DNA of 64,000 nucleotides from Streptomyces sp. NRRL S-455 (GCF_000717875.1 NZ_JOCT01000015.1:86526-150525), one strand, 5' to 3'; counted from the first letter of the stretch, positions 34,090 through 43,057 are shown. Made by a program: numbers and translations. Notes: generated by a model from the letters alone, not told the origin.

Positions 34090-34601
34090 GTGGTGCGCTC
34101 GCGCACGTCCACGAGGGTGCCGCCGGCGTGGGCTACGAGGGCCTCGGGCGCCATGGGGAAGACGGAGTACGGCGTCCCGGCGGCGGCCCAGACGACGTCG
34201 TGCGCGAGCAGCGACCGATCGGCGAGAACCCGGGTCCTGGTCCTATGCCCGAAGGGCGGCACGCCGCCGATGGCGTACCCGGTGGTCTCCCGCACGACAG
34301 CGGCCTTGGCCCGCGTGACCTTGTCCACACCGAGTTCCTTCCGCACGAGCTCGACGTCGACCCGTGAGGCCCCGTCCATGAGCACCAACACGGGCACGCC
34401 GTCCGCCGCGAAGATCAGCGACTTGCAGATCTGGCTCAGCTCACACCCGAGAGCGGCGGCGGCCTCGGCGGCGGTGCGGGTGGCTTCGGGGAACCGGCGG
34501 ATGAGCGGAGTGACCTCGTCGATCCCGAGCTCCCGAAGGGCTTCGACGAAACGGGGATGCGCTCCGGAGTTGTCGGCGTCAGTGGCGGCTGTCGTCGTCA
34601 T
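34086..34601 (-). CDS. YbaK/EbsC-type aminoacyl-tRNA deacylase
   Basis: 171 residues of the YbaK/ProX editing fold. Seen are ALGCELSQICKSLIF with the conserved Lys, DVELVRKELGV, TTGYAIGGVPPFGH and the final VFPMAPEALV. These proteins hydrolyse mischarged tRNAs such as Cys- or Ala-tRNAPro. The ATG before TTTAATD is chosen; a longer frame upstream adds non-conserved residues. Translationally coupled to the EamA gene. Confidence 0.87.
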   Translation of the reverse strand: MTTTAATDADNSGAHPRFVEALRELGIDEVTPLIRRFPEATRTAAEAAAALGCELSQICKSLIFAADGVPVLVLMDGASRVDVELVRKELGVDKVTRAKAAVVRETTGYAIGGVPPFGHRTRTRVLADRSLLAHDVVWAAAGTPYSVFPMAPEALVAHAGGTLVDVRERTT

Positions 34602-34767
34602 GGGGGCACGGTAGCGGTGGGTGTATCGGGCACGCGAGCGGGTTGGAGGGGAGCGGGACGACAAAGGGGGGTCTGCCGTGGAGCGTTCGGGCACCCCCGA
34701 CACGCATCAGTCCAGGTACGCGGAGTCCGTAGTGGCCGAAACAGGGCGTCAGGACGCCAGGGCGCGA

Positions 34768-34799
34768 GGAAGGGGTGCCCCGCGCGAGGCACCCCTTCC
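34768..34799 (-). terminator. Terminator hairpin
   Basis: A perfect 12-bp stem (GGAAGGGGTGCC and its complement) with an 8-base loop starts 15 bases after the stop of the small hydrophilic protein gene on the minus strand. Confidence 0.8.
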
Positions 34800-34814
34800 G
34801 TTCAGCGCGCGACG

Positions 34815-35021
34815 TCAGGCGTCGTAGTCCTGGTCGAAGCGGTCCTCCTGCTCGCGCTCCCGCTCACGGTCACGGTCACGCTGCGGGTGCTGCGAGGGCT
34901 CCATGTCCTCGTCGCGCCGACGGCCCCGGCCCTGCATCTGCTCGCGGGCCTGGTCGGCCTTCTGCCGGGCCTGGTTCTGCCACTGCTCGGACTTCTCCTG
35001 GAACTGGTCCTTCATGCCCAT
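34815..35021 (-). CDS. Small highly charged protein, hypothetical
   Basis: 68 residues, made mostly of Gln, Arg, Glu and Asp. It opens MGMKDQFQEKSEQWQNQARQ, a helix reminiscent of CsbD-like or small stress proteins, and ends in a DRDRERERE stretch. GGGAG before the ATG, an isolated position and a strong terminator support expression. The function is unknown; a stress-related role is a guess. Confidence 0.65.
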   Translation of the reverse strand: MGMKDQFQEKSEQWQNQARQKADQAREQMQGRGRRRDEDMEPSQHPQRDRDREREREQEDRFDQDYDA

Positions 35022-35097
35022 GTGGGTTCACTCCCGTTGGGGGTGAGGGGATTTGGCTCGATCAGATTCACATGGGCCGTGACCGTACGCATGTCGA

Positions 35098-35982
35098 TCA
35101 GTCACGCAGCGTAGCCCGTTGCTGCTCATCGGCTGCTCCGCCCGCCCCGACGAGGCCCGTGCGCATGCCCGTCAGCCGGTCAGCGAACCTCCGCATCTCC
35201 CGCTGCCCCACTGTCCCGATGACCGCCGGCAGGTATCCGCGCACGCCCTGCATCCCGCGCAGCCACCACTGCCCGTACACATGGCTGGAGCGCCGCTCGA
35301 TCCCGGCCACGAGCCGGTCCACCGCCGGCCCCAGCGGATAGGTCTTGCTGGACGGCCAGGGCAGCCGCTGCCTCAACTCCCGCATGACGTCGTCCTGGTC
35401 GGCCCCGCGCACCATGTCGGTGTCGGTCCACGACAGGTAGCCGACGCCGACCTTCACGCCCCGGTGCCCGACCTCGGCGCGCAGGCTGTGCGCGTACGCC
35501 TCCACGCCGGACTTGGACGCGCAGTACGCGGTCATCATGGGCGCCGGCGTGATCGCGGCGAGGGACGCGATCTGGAGCAGGTAGCCCCGGCTCCGCAGCA
35601 GCGACGGCAGGAAGGCGCGGGCGGTCACCGCCGAGCCGATCAGGTTGACCTCGATCACCCGCCGCCAGGACTCCGGGTCGGAGTCGGTGAACGGCCCGCC
35701 GGTGGCGACACCGGCGTTGGCGACGACGATGTCGACCCTGCCGAAGCGCTCCTTCACCTCTCGGGCGACCCGGGCCATCGCCTCGTGGTCGGTGACGTCG
35801 GCGTGCCAGTGGTCGCTGTCGCTGTGCAGCCGCCCGGAGACCTGCTTGAGCGCGTCCGGCTCCAGCCCGACCAGCGCCACCTTCACGCCGCGCGCGGAGA
35901 GCTTGCGGGCGAGCAACTCCCCGACGCCGCGCGCCGCCCCGGTCACCACGGCGACCCTGCCCTCGAGGCTGACCCTGCTCAT
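35098..35982 (-). CDS. Short-chain dehydrogenase/reductase
   Basis: 294 residues of classical SDR type: cofactor motif TGAARGVGE (TGxxxGxG) near residue 14, NAGVA, catalytic Ser in LQIASLAA and YxxxK in YCASK. An extra C-terminal 60 residues carry aromatic and basic residues that could bind a membrane. It is the last gene of the BVMO operon, its ATG overlapping the hydrolase stop (ATGA). It likely oxidises an alcohol to the ketone used by the monooxygenase. Confidence 0.9.
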   Translation of the reverse strand: MSRVSLEGRVAVVTGAARGVGELLARKLSARGVKVALVGLEPDALKQVSGRLHSDSDHWHADVTDHEAMARVAREVKERFGRVDIVVANAGVATGGPFTDSDPESWRRVIEVNLIGSAVTARAFLPSLLRSRGYLLQIASLAAITPAPMMTAYCASKSGVEAYAHSLRAEVGHRGVKVGVGYLSWTDTDMVRGADQDDVMRELRQRLPWPSSKTYPLGPAVDRLVAGIERRSSHVYGQWWLRGMQGVRGYLPAVIGTVGQREMRRFADRLTGMRTGLVGAGGAADEQQRATLRD

Positions 35983-36911
35983 GCGCTCTCCTCGGAGACG
36001 ACCTGGTTGTGCTGGACGTGTGCGTGGACGAGGTCCCGTATCTTCCCGGTGACCAGTTCGGGCGCCTCGACCGGTGTCATGTGGCCGATGCCGGGCAGTT
36101 CGGTGAGCCCGGTGCAGTGCGGCAGCGCGGCGGCCAGGGCCCGGGCCTGTACCGGCGGGGTCAGCCGGTCCGCCGTGCCGACGATCACGGCGGTCGGCAC
36201 GTTCAGTTCCCGCACGCCGTGGTCGAGGTCGAGCAGGTCCAGCACGTGCGACCAGCTGGAGCGGACCTGGCGGGGGCAGGCGTGCACGATGTGGGCGGAT
36301 GCCTCGACCATGTGCGGGGCTGAACCGGGGCCCATCGTCCCGTACTTGAGGATGCGGCGGGCCAGAGGTGTGACCGGGCCGAGCGGGGCCCGGGAGCCGA
36401 GGATCCGCCGGGTCAGCCAGGTGCGCAGCCGTCCGGGGCGCATGGGTACGACGGTGGAGGCGGCGACCAGTTGCGAACTGCCCGTGCTGCACAGCAGGAC
36501 GGCGGCGGCGTGCGCGCGGAAGGCGGCTCTCCCGGAGGCCACCATCACGGTCATGCCGCCCATGGAGTGCCCGGCGACGACGGCCTGTTCGCCCGGGGCG
36601 AGGGTGGCGGTGAGGACCGCCTCCAGGTCGTCGGCGAGCGCGTCGGCGCTGCAGGCGGGGCTCGCGGGGCTGCGTCCGTGGCCGCGCTGGTCGTAGACGA
36701 TGACCCGGTGATCGGTGGCCAGTTCGCGGATCTGTGCCGCCCAGAAGACGGTGGAGCAGGTCCAGCCGTGGGCGAGGACCACGGCGGGGGCGTCGTCGGG
36801 TCCGTGCACCTCTACGTGCAGCCGGGCTCCGTCGGCGGAGACGGCGGTCAGTTCGCGCGCGGGGGCGGGCGGGGCGTAGGGGCCGGAGTCCACGTGGAGG
36901 AGGCGGCTCAC
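35979..36911 (-). CDS. Alpha/beta hydrolase
   Basis: 310 residues. Oxyanion region HGWTCS, nucleophile elbow AGHSMGG, an acid in VGTADRLTPP and catalytic His in GIGHMTPVEAP are all present. The GTG start overlaps the upstream monooxygenase stop (GTGA). In this operon it would cleave the ester or lactone produced by the Baeyer-Villiger step. It is a soluble enzyme without a signal peptide. Confidence 0.9.
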   Translation of the reverse strand: MSRLLHVDSGPYAPPAPARELTAVSADGARLHVEVHGPDDAPAVVLAHGWTCSTVFWAAQIRELATDHRVIVYDQRGHGRSPASPACSADALADDLEAVLTATLAPGEQAVVAGHSMGGMTVMVASGRAAFRAHAAAVLLCSTGSSQLVAASTVVPMRPGRLRTWLTRRILGSRAPLGPVTPLARRILKYGTMGPGSAPHMVEASAHIVHACPRQVRSSWSHVLDLLDLDHGVRELNVPTAVIVGTADRLTPPVQARALAAALPHCTGLTELPGIGHMTPVEAPELVTGKIRDLVHAHVQHNQVVSEESA

Positions 36912-38479
36912 CCGTCCACCCCGGCCTTCGCGGCGGCCTTCGCGGCGGCCGCTTCGGACGCTGCTTCCGAGGCCGTTTCGGAGCGTTTCCTCTCCACGGG
37001 AGCTCGCAGAACGTCGTACTCGGTGAGATCGACGCGCCGTGTGGCCCGCCGGAACTCGCCGGTCGTGCCGGGCCAGATGGTGGTGTTGCGGCCGCTGGCA
37101 TCGAGGTACCAGCTGGTGCAGCCGCCGGTGTTCCACACGGTGCGCTTCATGCGTTCCTGCACCCGGTGGTTCCAGGCGCGTACGGCGCCGGGCCGGGCGT
37201 CGAGGGCGACCCGGCCCCCGAGGACGTCGAGTTGGCGGACGAAGTCGGCCAGGTAGTTCAGCTGGGACTCGATCATGAGGATCATCGAGGAGTTCCCGAG
37301 GCCGGTGTTGGGCCCGATGATCGACAGCCAGTTGGGGAAGCCGGCCGCTGAGGCGCCGCGCAGGGCCTCCATGCCGCCCTTCCAGGTCTCGGCGAGGGTG
37401 CGTCCGTCGGCACCCACGACGCGCTCGGCGATGGGCATGTCGGTGACGTGGAACCCGGTGCCGAACACGATCGCGTCCACCTCGGCGGAACTGCCGTCGG
37501 CGGCGACGAGGGTGGAGCCACGGACCTCGGCCAGCCCGCTCGCGACCACGTCCACGTTGGGCTGCGCGAGCGCCGGGTAGTAGTCGCTGGACAGCAGGAT
37601 CCGCTTGCAGCCGATGCGGTAGCCGGGGGTGAGTTTCGCCCGAAGGGCCGGGTCCTTGACCGAGCGGGCCATGTGGCGCCGGGCCAGGTCCTCGACGAGG
37701 CCGAGCTGCTTCGGGTACTTGGTGAACGCCTGGACCTGCAACTCCCGGATCCCCCACAGCAGTCCGCGCCTGAGCTGCGCGGTGAGGGGCAGCTGCCGGT
37801 GCAGCCACCGCTCGGCGTCGCTGATGTTCCGGTCGACGCGGGGCAGGACCCACGGCGGGGTCCGCTGGAAGAGGGTCAGGTGCGAGACCTCGGGCTGGAC
37901 GGCGGGCACGATCTGGGCGGCCGAGGCGCCGGTCCCCACCATGGCGACGCGCTTGCCGCGCAGGTCGTAGTCGTGGTCCCAGCGGGCCGAGTGGAAGACC
38001 TTGCCCGGGAAGGAGTCCAGTCCCGGGAGGTCCGGGATCTTCGGGTCGGACAGCGGCCCGGTGGCCGACACGACGATGTCCGCCGACAGGCTCCCGCTGC
38101 TGGTCTCGATGTCCCAGCGCAGCCGTTCGCCGTTCCAGGTCATCCGCTTCACCTCCGAGTCGAAGCGGATGTGCGGGCGGAGCCGGAACGCGTCCGTCAC
38201 GTGCTCCAGATAGGCGCGGATGTGGTCCTGCCCCGAGAAGGTGCGAGGCCAGTCGGGATGGGGCGCGAAGGAGAACGAGTACAGATGCGACGGCACGTCA
38301 CATCGGCACCCCGGGTAGTCGTTGTCCCGCCAGGTGCCGCCGACGCTGCTCGCCCGCTCCAGGACGACGAAGTCGGTGACGCCCTCGCGGCGCAGCCGCA
38401 CGGCGGCCCCGAGCCCGCCGAACCCGGAACCGACCACCGCGACCCGCACATGCTCGCGTTCGTGTTCGCGTTCGCCCAT
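36908..38479 (-). CDS. Flavin-containing Baeyer-Villiger monooxygenase
   Basis: 523 residues. Two Rossmann motifs (GSGFGG near 17 for FAD, GTGASA near 182 for NADPH) flank the BVMO fingerprint FPGKVFHSARW at 157-167. The GCRCDVPSHLYSFSF and TGFHVTDMP segments also fit. It should insert oxygen next to a ketone. The C-terminus is an Ala/Lys/Glu-rich helix. GGAGG lies before the ATG. First gene of an operon with hydrolase and SDR, an arrangement reminiscent of the mycobacterial mymA-type clusters. Divergent from a MerR regulator. Confidence 0.92.
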   Translation of the reverse strand: MGEREHEREHVRVAVVGSGFGGLGAAVRLRREGVTDFVVLERASSVGGTWRDNDYPGCRCDVPSHLYSFSFAPHPDWPRTFSGQDHIRAYLEHVTDAFRLRPHIRFDSEVKRMTWNGERLRWDIETSSGSLSADIVVSATGPLSDPKIPDLPGLDSFPGKVFHSARWDHDYDLRGKRVAMVGTGASAAQIVPAVQPEVSHLTLFQRTPPWVLPRVDRNISDAERWLHRQLPLTAQLRRGLLWGIRELQVQAFTKYPKQLGLVEDLARRHMARSVKDPALRAKLTPGYRIGCKRILLSSDYYPALAQPNVDVVASGLAEVRGSTLVAADGSSAEVDAIVFGTGFHVTDMPIAERVVGADGRTLAETWKGGMEALRGASAAGFPNWLSIIGPNTGLGNSSMILMIESQLNYLADFVRQLDVLGGRVALDARPGAVRAWNHRVQERMKRTVWNTGGCTSWYLDASGRNTTIWPGTTGEFRRATRRVDLTEYDVLRAPVERKRSETASEAASEAAAAKAAAKAGVDG

Positions 38480-38509
38480 GCCGACACCTCCACACCCACC
38501 ACGAGAACC

Positions 38510-38529
38510 GCGCCAGTGAACACTGGCGC
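38510..38529. promoter_or_regulatory. Perfect 20-bp palindrome, candidate operator
   Basis: GCGCCAGTGAACACTGGCGC: nine-base arms around AA... central bases, perfectly symmetric apart from the two central As. It lies in the 132-bp gap between the BVMO operon and the divergent MerR-family gene. TTGCGC on the minus strand overlaps its edge and could be a -35 box, so it probably controls both units. Confidence 0.65.
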
Positions 38530-38611
38530 AATGGGAGAGTAGGGCAAGGGGGTACTGATGGGTAGGGGGCGGGACGCGGAAGTTACCCGCGGTACGCCTT
38601 AGGGTTCCCAG

Positions 38612-39253
38612 GTGGCCGAGAAGCGTGAATACCGCATGGAAGAGCTGGCCCGCCTGGCCGGGATCACGGTGCGCACCCTGCGCTTCTACCGCGAACGCAA
38701 ACTGATCCCGCCACCCCGCCGCGAGGGCCGTATCGCCTGGTACGACGACACCCACCTGGCCCGGCTGCGCACCATCACCGCCCTGCTGGAACGCGGCCAC
38801 ACCCTCAGCGGCATCGCGGAACTGGCGGAGGCCTTCGACCACGGCCGGGACGTCGGGGACCTGCTCGGCGTCGGCGCCCCGACCGAGGAGGAGCCGGTCC
38901 ACCTCACCCCCGAGGAACTCGCCGACCACTTCGCCGGCGAGGCCACCCCCGAGAATCTCGCCGCCGCGATGGAGCTCGGCTACCTCGGCACCGACGGCGG
39001 CGAGATCGTCCACATCAGCCGCCGCCTGCTGGACGTCTCCTCGGCCCTGGTCCACGAGGGCATCCCCCTCGCCGAGGTCCTCGACGCGGCCAAGCGGGTC
39101 CGCGCCCACGCCGACGCCCTGGCCGAACTCTTCACGGACCTGGTCCTGCGCCACGCCTCCCCCGAGGACCTCCCCCGCTTGCGCCCCCTGGCGCGGAGCG
39201 TGGTGGAGGCGGAGCTGTCGCTGGCGCTGGACCGGCGGATGCGCAGGCCGTGA
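38612..39253 (+). CDS. MerR-family transcriptional regulator
   Basis: 213 residues. The N-terminal MerR helix-turn-helix is clear: YRMEELARLAGITVRTLRFYRE and the wing GRIAWYDDTHLARLRTI. The C-terminal part is helical and lacks the Cys pairs of metal sensors, so it probably senses an organic ligand. GTG start; a good ribosome site is not obvious. Divergent orientation makes it the likely regulator of the BVMO operon. Its stop is four bases from that of the convergent xth gene. Confidence 0.88.
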   Translation: MAEKREYRMEELARLAGITVRTLRFYRERKLIPPPRREGRIAWYDDTHLARLRTITALLERGHTLSGIAELAEAFDHGRDVGDLLGVGAPTEEEPVHLTPEELADHFAGEATPENLAAAMELGYLGTDGGEIVHISRRLLDVSSALVHEGIPLAEVLDAAKRVRAHADALAELFTDLVLRHASPEDLPRLRPLARSVVEAELSLALDRRMRRP

Positions 39254-39257
39254 CCCT

Positions 39258-40061
39258 CTACCGGTCGTAGACCACGGTCACCGGCGCGTGATCGGACCAC
39301 CGCTCGGCATGCGTGGCGGCCCGCTCCACGAACCCCTTGACCGCCCGCCCGGCGAGCCCGGGGGTCGCGACGTGCAGGTCGATGCGCCATCCCGTGTCGT
39401 TGTCAAAGGCCCGCCCCCGATACGACCACCACGAGTACGGCCCCTCGACTTCGGGGTGCAGGGCGCGCACGACGTCGACATAGCCGCCGTCGGCCGGGTC
39501 GAAGACGCGGGACAGCCACTCCCGTTCCTCGGGCAGGAAGCCGGAGTTCTTGGTGTTGCCGCGCCAGTTCTTCAGGTCCGCCTGCTGGTGGGCGATGTTC
39601 CAGTCGCCGCAGACGAGCACCTCACGGCCGTCGGCGGCGGCCCGCTCACGGAGCCCCTTCAGGTAGGCGAGGAACTCGCCCATGAAGCGCTCCTTCTCGT
39701 CCTGCCGTTCGGTGCCGACCTCGCCCGAGGGCAGATAGAGGGAGGCGACGGTGACGCCGGGCAGGTCGACCTCCACGTACCGCCCGCTGCCGTCGAACTC
39801 CTCCGACCCGAAACCGATCCGGACCCGGTCGGGCTCACGCCGGCTGTACAGCGACACCCCGGCCCGCCCCTTGGCGGCGGCCGGCGCGTGCACCACATGC
39901 CACCCTTCGGGGGCGCGGACCTGCGCGGGCAACTGCTCCGGCTCCGCACGCACCTCCTGAAGGCACAGCACATCGGCTTCCGTCCGCGCGAGCCACTCCA
40001 CGAAGCCCTTCTTCGCGGCGGCACGCAGCCCGTTCACATTCACACAGGTCACAGTGAGCAC
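39258..40061 (-). CDS. xth: Exodeoxyribonuclease III
   Basis: 267 residues of the AP-endonuclease/exonuclease III family. Seen are VNVNGLRAAAKKGF, LCLQEVRA with the metal-binding Glu, YLPSG, CGDWNIAH, FLPEEREWL, WWSYRGRAF, WRIDLH and the final SDHAPV. It repairs abasic sites and 3' blocks. The GTG giving VLTVTCVNVNG is chosen as in homologues; 30 residues of open frame further upstream are not conserved. Confidence 0.93.
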   Translation of the reverse strand: MLTVTCVNVNGLRAAAKKGFVEWLARTEADVLCLQEVRAEPEQLPAQVRAPEGWHVVHAPAAAKGRAGVSLYSRREPDRVRIGFGSEEFDGSGRYVEVDLPGVTVASLYLPSGEVGTERQDEKERFMGEFLAYLKGLRERAAADGREVLVCGDWNIAHQQADLKNWRGNTKNSGFLPEEREWLSRVFDPADGGYVDVVRALHPEVEGPYSWWSYRGRAFDNDTGWRIDLHVATPGLAGRAVKGFVERAATHAERWSDHAPVTVVYDR

Positions 40062-40149
40062 CCCGGCACGATACCGGCACCCTGGACCTGGTCCAGTTCC
40101 GGACCGACCCCACCACCGCTCCCCCATGAGCTGACATACGGTACACAGC

Positions 40150-40626
40150 ATGCATATACGCCGGGTCTCCTTCGACCACCCCGACGCCGTGAAACTGAAC
40201 GACCAGGTCCAGGCCGAGTACGCCGTCCGCTACGGCGACGACGGCGACGCCACCGTCATGGCCGCGTCGGACTTCGAACCGCCCCACGGCATCTACCTGA
40301 TCGCGTACGACGAGCACGGCAGCCCCGTCGCCTCGGGCGGCTGGCGCACCCAGGACGCGAACGACGAGGGCAACCTGGACGGCGACGCCGAGCTCAAGCG
40401 CATGTACGTGATCGAGCAGATGCGCGGCCGGGGCCTCGCCCGCCGCATCCTGGCCGCCCTGGAGGAGGACGCCCGGATGGCCGGCCGCGTCCGCATGGTC
40501 CTGGAGACGGGACTCAAGCAGCCCGAGGCCATAGCCCTGTACACGTCCAGCGGCTACGAGCCGTGCGCCAAGTTCGGCTACTACCGCCACTACGACGACA
40601 GCCGCTGCTTCGCGAAGGGCCTGTGA
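40150..40626 (+). CDS. GNAT-family N-acetyltransferase
   Basis: 158 residues. The acetyl-CoA site is clear in LKRMYVIEQMRGRGLARRILAALEE (Q/RxxGxG/A), followed by LETGLKQPEAIALYTSSGYEPC. Substrate unknown. The ATG gives MHIRRVSFDHPDA. Convergent with the lipoprotein gene across a 60-bp GC-rich gap. Confidence 0.9.
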   Translation: MHIRRVSFDHPDAVKLNDQVQAEYAVRYGDDGDATVMAASDFEPPHGIYLIAYDEHGSPVASGGWRTQDANDEGNLDGDAELKRMYVIEQMRGRGLARRILAALEEDARMAGRVRMVLETGLKQPEAIALYTSSGYEPCAKFGYYRHYDDSRCFAKGL

Positions 40627-40686
40627 CGCGCCGCTGATGGCATGGCCGGGCCCCGGTCCGGGGGTCCGGTCCCGAAGAGCTGAGGT

Positions 40687-41139
40687 TCACTTCTCCCGGG
40701 TGAAGCGGACGTCGAGGCCGCAGGGTACGTCCGGGTCGTTGGTGGCACAGAGGGTGTTGCCGCCGTCGACGACGGCCAAGTCCAGCATGCAGTTCCGGTC
40801 CCAGTATTCGCGTGCCAGGCCGAGGCCGATCCAGGAGCCCGACTCCGCCGTCTTGGACATGTGACTTCCGTTGGCGTCGTCGACGAAGAATCCCCAACCG
40901 CCGGCTGATGTACCGCCGGGACAGTCGGCCTCGGCGAGCCCCTTGGAGTCGAGGCCGGACGCCGTGAATTGCCGGTCGGAGGAGAAGGAGATCTTTTCGC
41001 CGTCCGGCCCCTTCCACTGTCCGACGACTCGATCCGCAGGAACCTTCGCCGTGTCTTCAGTGGCACACGCGGTGAGCAGCAGGAGTGGAGCCACTGCGGC
41101 ACCGATCCAGCGAGCGGGCAACACCGGGCTATTGAACAC
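40687..41139 (-). CDS. Putative lipoprotein
   Basis: 150 residues with a lipoprotein signal (hydrophobic core then LLLTAC lipobox, Cys near 25). The mature part has WKGPDGEKISFSSDRQFTASGL, a layout seen in small streptomycete lipoproteins, and three more Cys (in ADCPG, DRNCML and NTLCAT). Role unknown; it should sit on the outer face of the membrane. AGGA before the GTG start. Confidence 0.8.
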   Translation of the reverse strand: MFNSPVLPARWIGAAVAPLLLLTACATEDTAKVPADRVVGQWKGPDGEKISFSSDRQFTASGLDSKGLAEADCPGGTSAGGWGFFVDDANGSHMSKTAESGSWIGLGLAREYWDRNCMLDLAVVDGGNTLCATNDPDVPCGLDVRFTREK

Positions 41140-41246
41140 GCGTTCATCCTAGGAGTTCGGCCGTGCCGGTACCGCCTGAATGTTCGGCGGGGACATCCAG
41201 ACGGTGACGGCGGCACAGGCCGAACTCCTCCGCGGGCGGCCGTCGT

Positions 41247-41489
41247 GTGTGGGTCCTGATCCACGACCTGCTGCACACCCGGCGTGACGGGGCCTGGCAC
41301 CTGAAGAGCAGCAGCTACCCCAAACTCCGCCTGGCTGCACAGTGGTTGACCGACCAGTGCCGCATGGCCGGCCTCACCATCCGCCACGACGAAGCGGGCC
41401 CCCGCGGCCTGCGGGTCCTGCACGCCATCAAGCGACCAGCGCACCGGCACCCAAGCCCCGGAAACGACGAAGATCCCGACCGATCATGA
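41247..41489 (+). pseudogene. Possible gene remnant next to tRNA-Ala
   Basis: 80 codons open with WVLIHDLLHTRRDGAWHLK, a composition unlike random frame, and it reads in frame upstream through GGRR. It looks like the C-terminal piece of a larger protein that has lost its front. No ribosome site is seen. I could not assign a family. It lies on the 3' side of a tRNA gene, a common place for decayed insertions. Confidence 0.35.
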
Positions 41490-41504
41490 AGATCGACGGG
41501 ATCT
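41471..41504 (-). terminator. Terminator hairpin downstream of tRNA-Ala
   Basis: AGATCCCG pairs with CGGGATCT and an inner CGATC/GATCG pair closes a 5-base loop. It begins 40 bases past the 3' end of the minus-strand tRNA. Confidence 0.65.
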
Positions 41505-41543
41505 CGTCAACCGCTCTCGAGCGAACTCAAGAACGACCGTGCG

Positions 41544-41617
41544 TGGACCTGAGGGGATTTGAACCCCTGGCCCCCTCGATGCGAACGAGGTGCGCTACCG
41601 GACTGCGCCACAGGCCC
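41544..41617 (-). tRNA. tRNA-Ala (CGC anticodon)
   Basis: Read on the minus strand, 74 bases fold as a full cloverleaf. The acceptor GGGCCTG pairs with CAGGTCC and includes the G3-U70 wobble that identifies alanine tRNAs. The anticodon stem CCTCG/CGAGG holds the loop TTCGCAT, giving CGC. The T-arm has GGTTCAAATCC. CCA is not encoded; position 73 is A. Confidence 0.95.
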
Positions 41618-41700
41618 TTGCAACGAGTGAAACTGTAGCACCCCGATCGGGCTGCTTGGAAATCCGTTCCCCAGGGGTGGCCACCTGCGGTTTCGCGGGT

Positions 41701-42885
41701 CTACTCGTTGGCGGCCCGGGGCCGGTCCCCGTCCTCGTACTGGTCGAACAGCGGCGTGCGGCCGCGCTCTCGTGCTCGCCGTGCGGAGGCCGCACGACGG
41801 GCATCCCCCCGCCCGTCGTCGTCCGCGCTCTCCGGCAGGCGGGGGTCCGCCCCGGCCGGATCCGCGGCGTCGGCCTCCACCTGCTCGGCGTCCGGTGCGA
41901 CCGTGCTCGACCGCGCCGAGCTCCAGGTGTCGGGTGCCCCGAGGTCCACGTCGCTGGTGGCCCGGGGGGCGACGGGTGCGGTCACGTAGGTCGGCAGGGG
42001 CACCGGCACCGGCTCCCAGCTGTCGCCCTGCCCCGGCCGCCGCTGCCGCTCACGCTGCTGGTCGACCCACTCGGCGTGGTCGGTCTGCTCGACGAGTGCG
42101 CGCCGGTCCGCCGCGAGGGCCGACAGGCCGGGGTCGGTGACCGGCTCGGGTCCCTCCTCCGGTTCGTCGGCCTGCTCGTCGGTGGAGGCACGCCGGCGGG
42201 GCTGGCGCTGCCGTTCCCGCAGCCGCTGGGCGGCGGCCTCGGCCCGGCGGCGGTCCATCAGATAGGTGAAGCGGCGGCGCTCCTGGGCGCGCAGGTACGC
42301 GATGTACACGCTGAGCAGGACGGCGGGCACGCCGGGGGCCCACAGGAACGCGAGGCCTCCGACCGCCGCGACGATCGCGCCCAGGGTGAAGGCGAGGAAC
42401 AGCATGGTGGTGGTGCGCCGGCGGCGCGCGAGCACCTTCGAGCGCTGGGCTCGCGCTGCGGCCGCCCGGGCCGCTTGCGGCGACGGGCCGCGCCGGGCGG
42501 CGGGCACCCGGCCCCGCCCGCGTTCGGAATCAGCGTCTTCCGGTGCGGGCGCCTGGCGGGCCGGGCGCTCGGAGGCGGGAGACGGTACCGGCGCCTGGGT
42601 CTGCGGACGGGTCTTGGACACGGCGAAGGCCCGGACGTCCACCGAGTCGGTGACGGCGTCCAGGTCGTCGGCGTCCGGCTCCCCCTCGTCGGTGGAGCGC
42701 GCCCGCAGGTCCCTGGCGTATCGGCGCTCCATCCCCGCCCGTCCGGACAGCAGCCGGATGGCAGTGCTGAAGCGTTCCGTCGGACGGGCCTCGTTCAGCT
42801 CGTCCTGCCTACGGAGCCACATCGGCACCAAGTAGGCGGCCCAGGCCCCGACAATGACTGCGTAGATGAGGCCGCTGCTGCTCAC
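41701..42885 (-). CDS. glpR: GlpR-type divisome-linked membrane protein
   Basis: 394 residues. A first membrane helix at the extreme N-terminus (LIYAVIVGAWAAYLVPMWL), an Arg/Asp-rich cytoplasmic stretch, then two more helices (TMLFLAFTLGAIVAAVGGLAFLW and VPAVLLSVYIAYL) and a long charged, disordered tail. The opening and layout match the actinobacterial gephyrin-like molybdotransferase receptor GlpR, reported to connect Glp with the Wag31/FtsZ division machinery in Corynebacterium. A Glp (MoeA-like) gene lies four genes upstream on the same strand, as expected. Confidence 0.8.
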   Translation of the reverse strand: MSSSGLIYAVIVGAWAAYLVPMWLRRQDELNEARPTERFSTAIRLLSGRAGMERRYARDLRARSTDEGEPDADDLDAVTDSVDVRAFAVSKTRPQTQAPVPSPASERPARQAPAPEDADSERGRGRVPAARRGPSPQAARAAAARAQRSKVLARRRRTTTMLFLAFTLGAIVAAVGGLAFLWAPGVPAVLLSVYIAYLRAQERRRFTYLMDRRRAEAAAQRLRERQRQPRRRASTDEQADEPEEGPEPVTDPGLSALAADRRALVEQTDHAEWVDQQRERQRRPGQGDSWEPVPVPLPTYVTAPVAPRATSDVDLGAPDTWSSARSSTVAPDAEQVEADAADPAGADPRLPESADDDGRGDARRAASARRARERGRTPLFDQYEDGDRPRAANE

Positions 42886-43057
42886 GTCTCACACCGTAGA
42901 GGGGTTTGCGTGAGGCCATCTGCCAATTGGGCCGGTGTGTCGCACGATCTGGCTGATATTTCGAACTTTTTTTGCGACCGATGTGATCAGCAGACCATCG
43001 AGGGCGGGAATTCAATGCCCTGAGTCGGTCACCAGTCGATCATTTTCGAACATTTAT

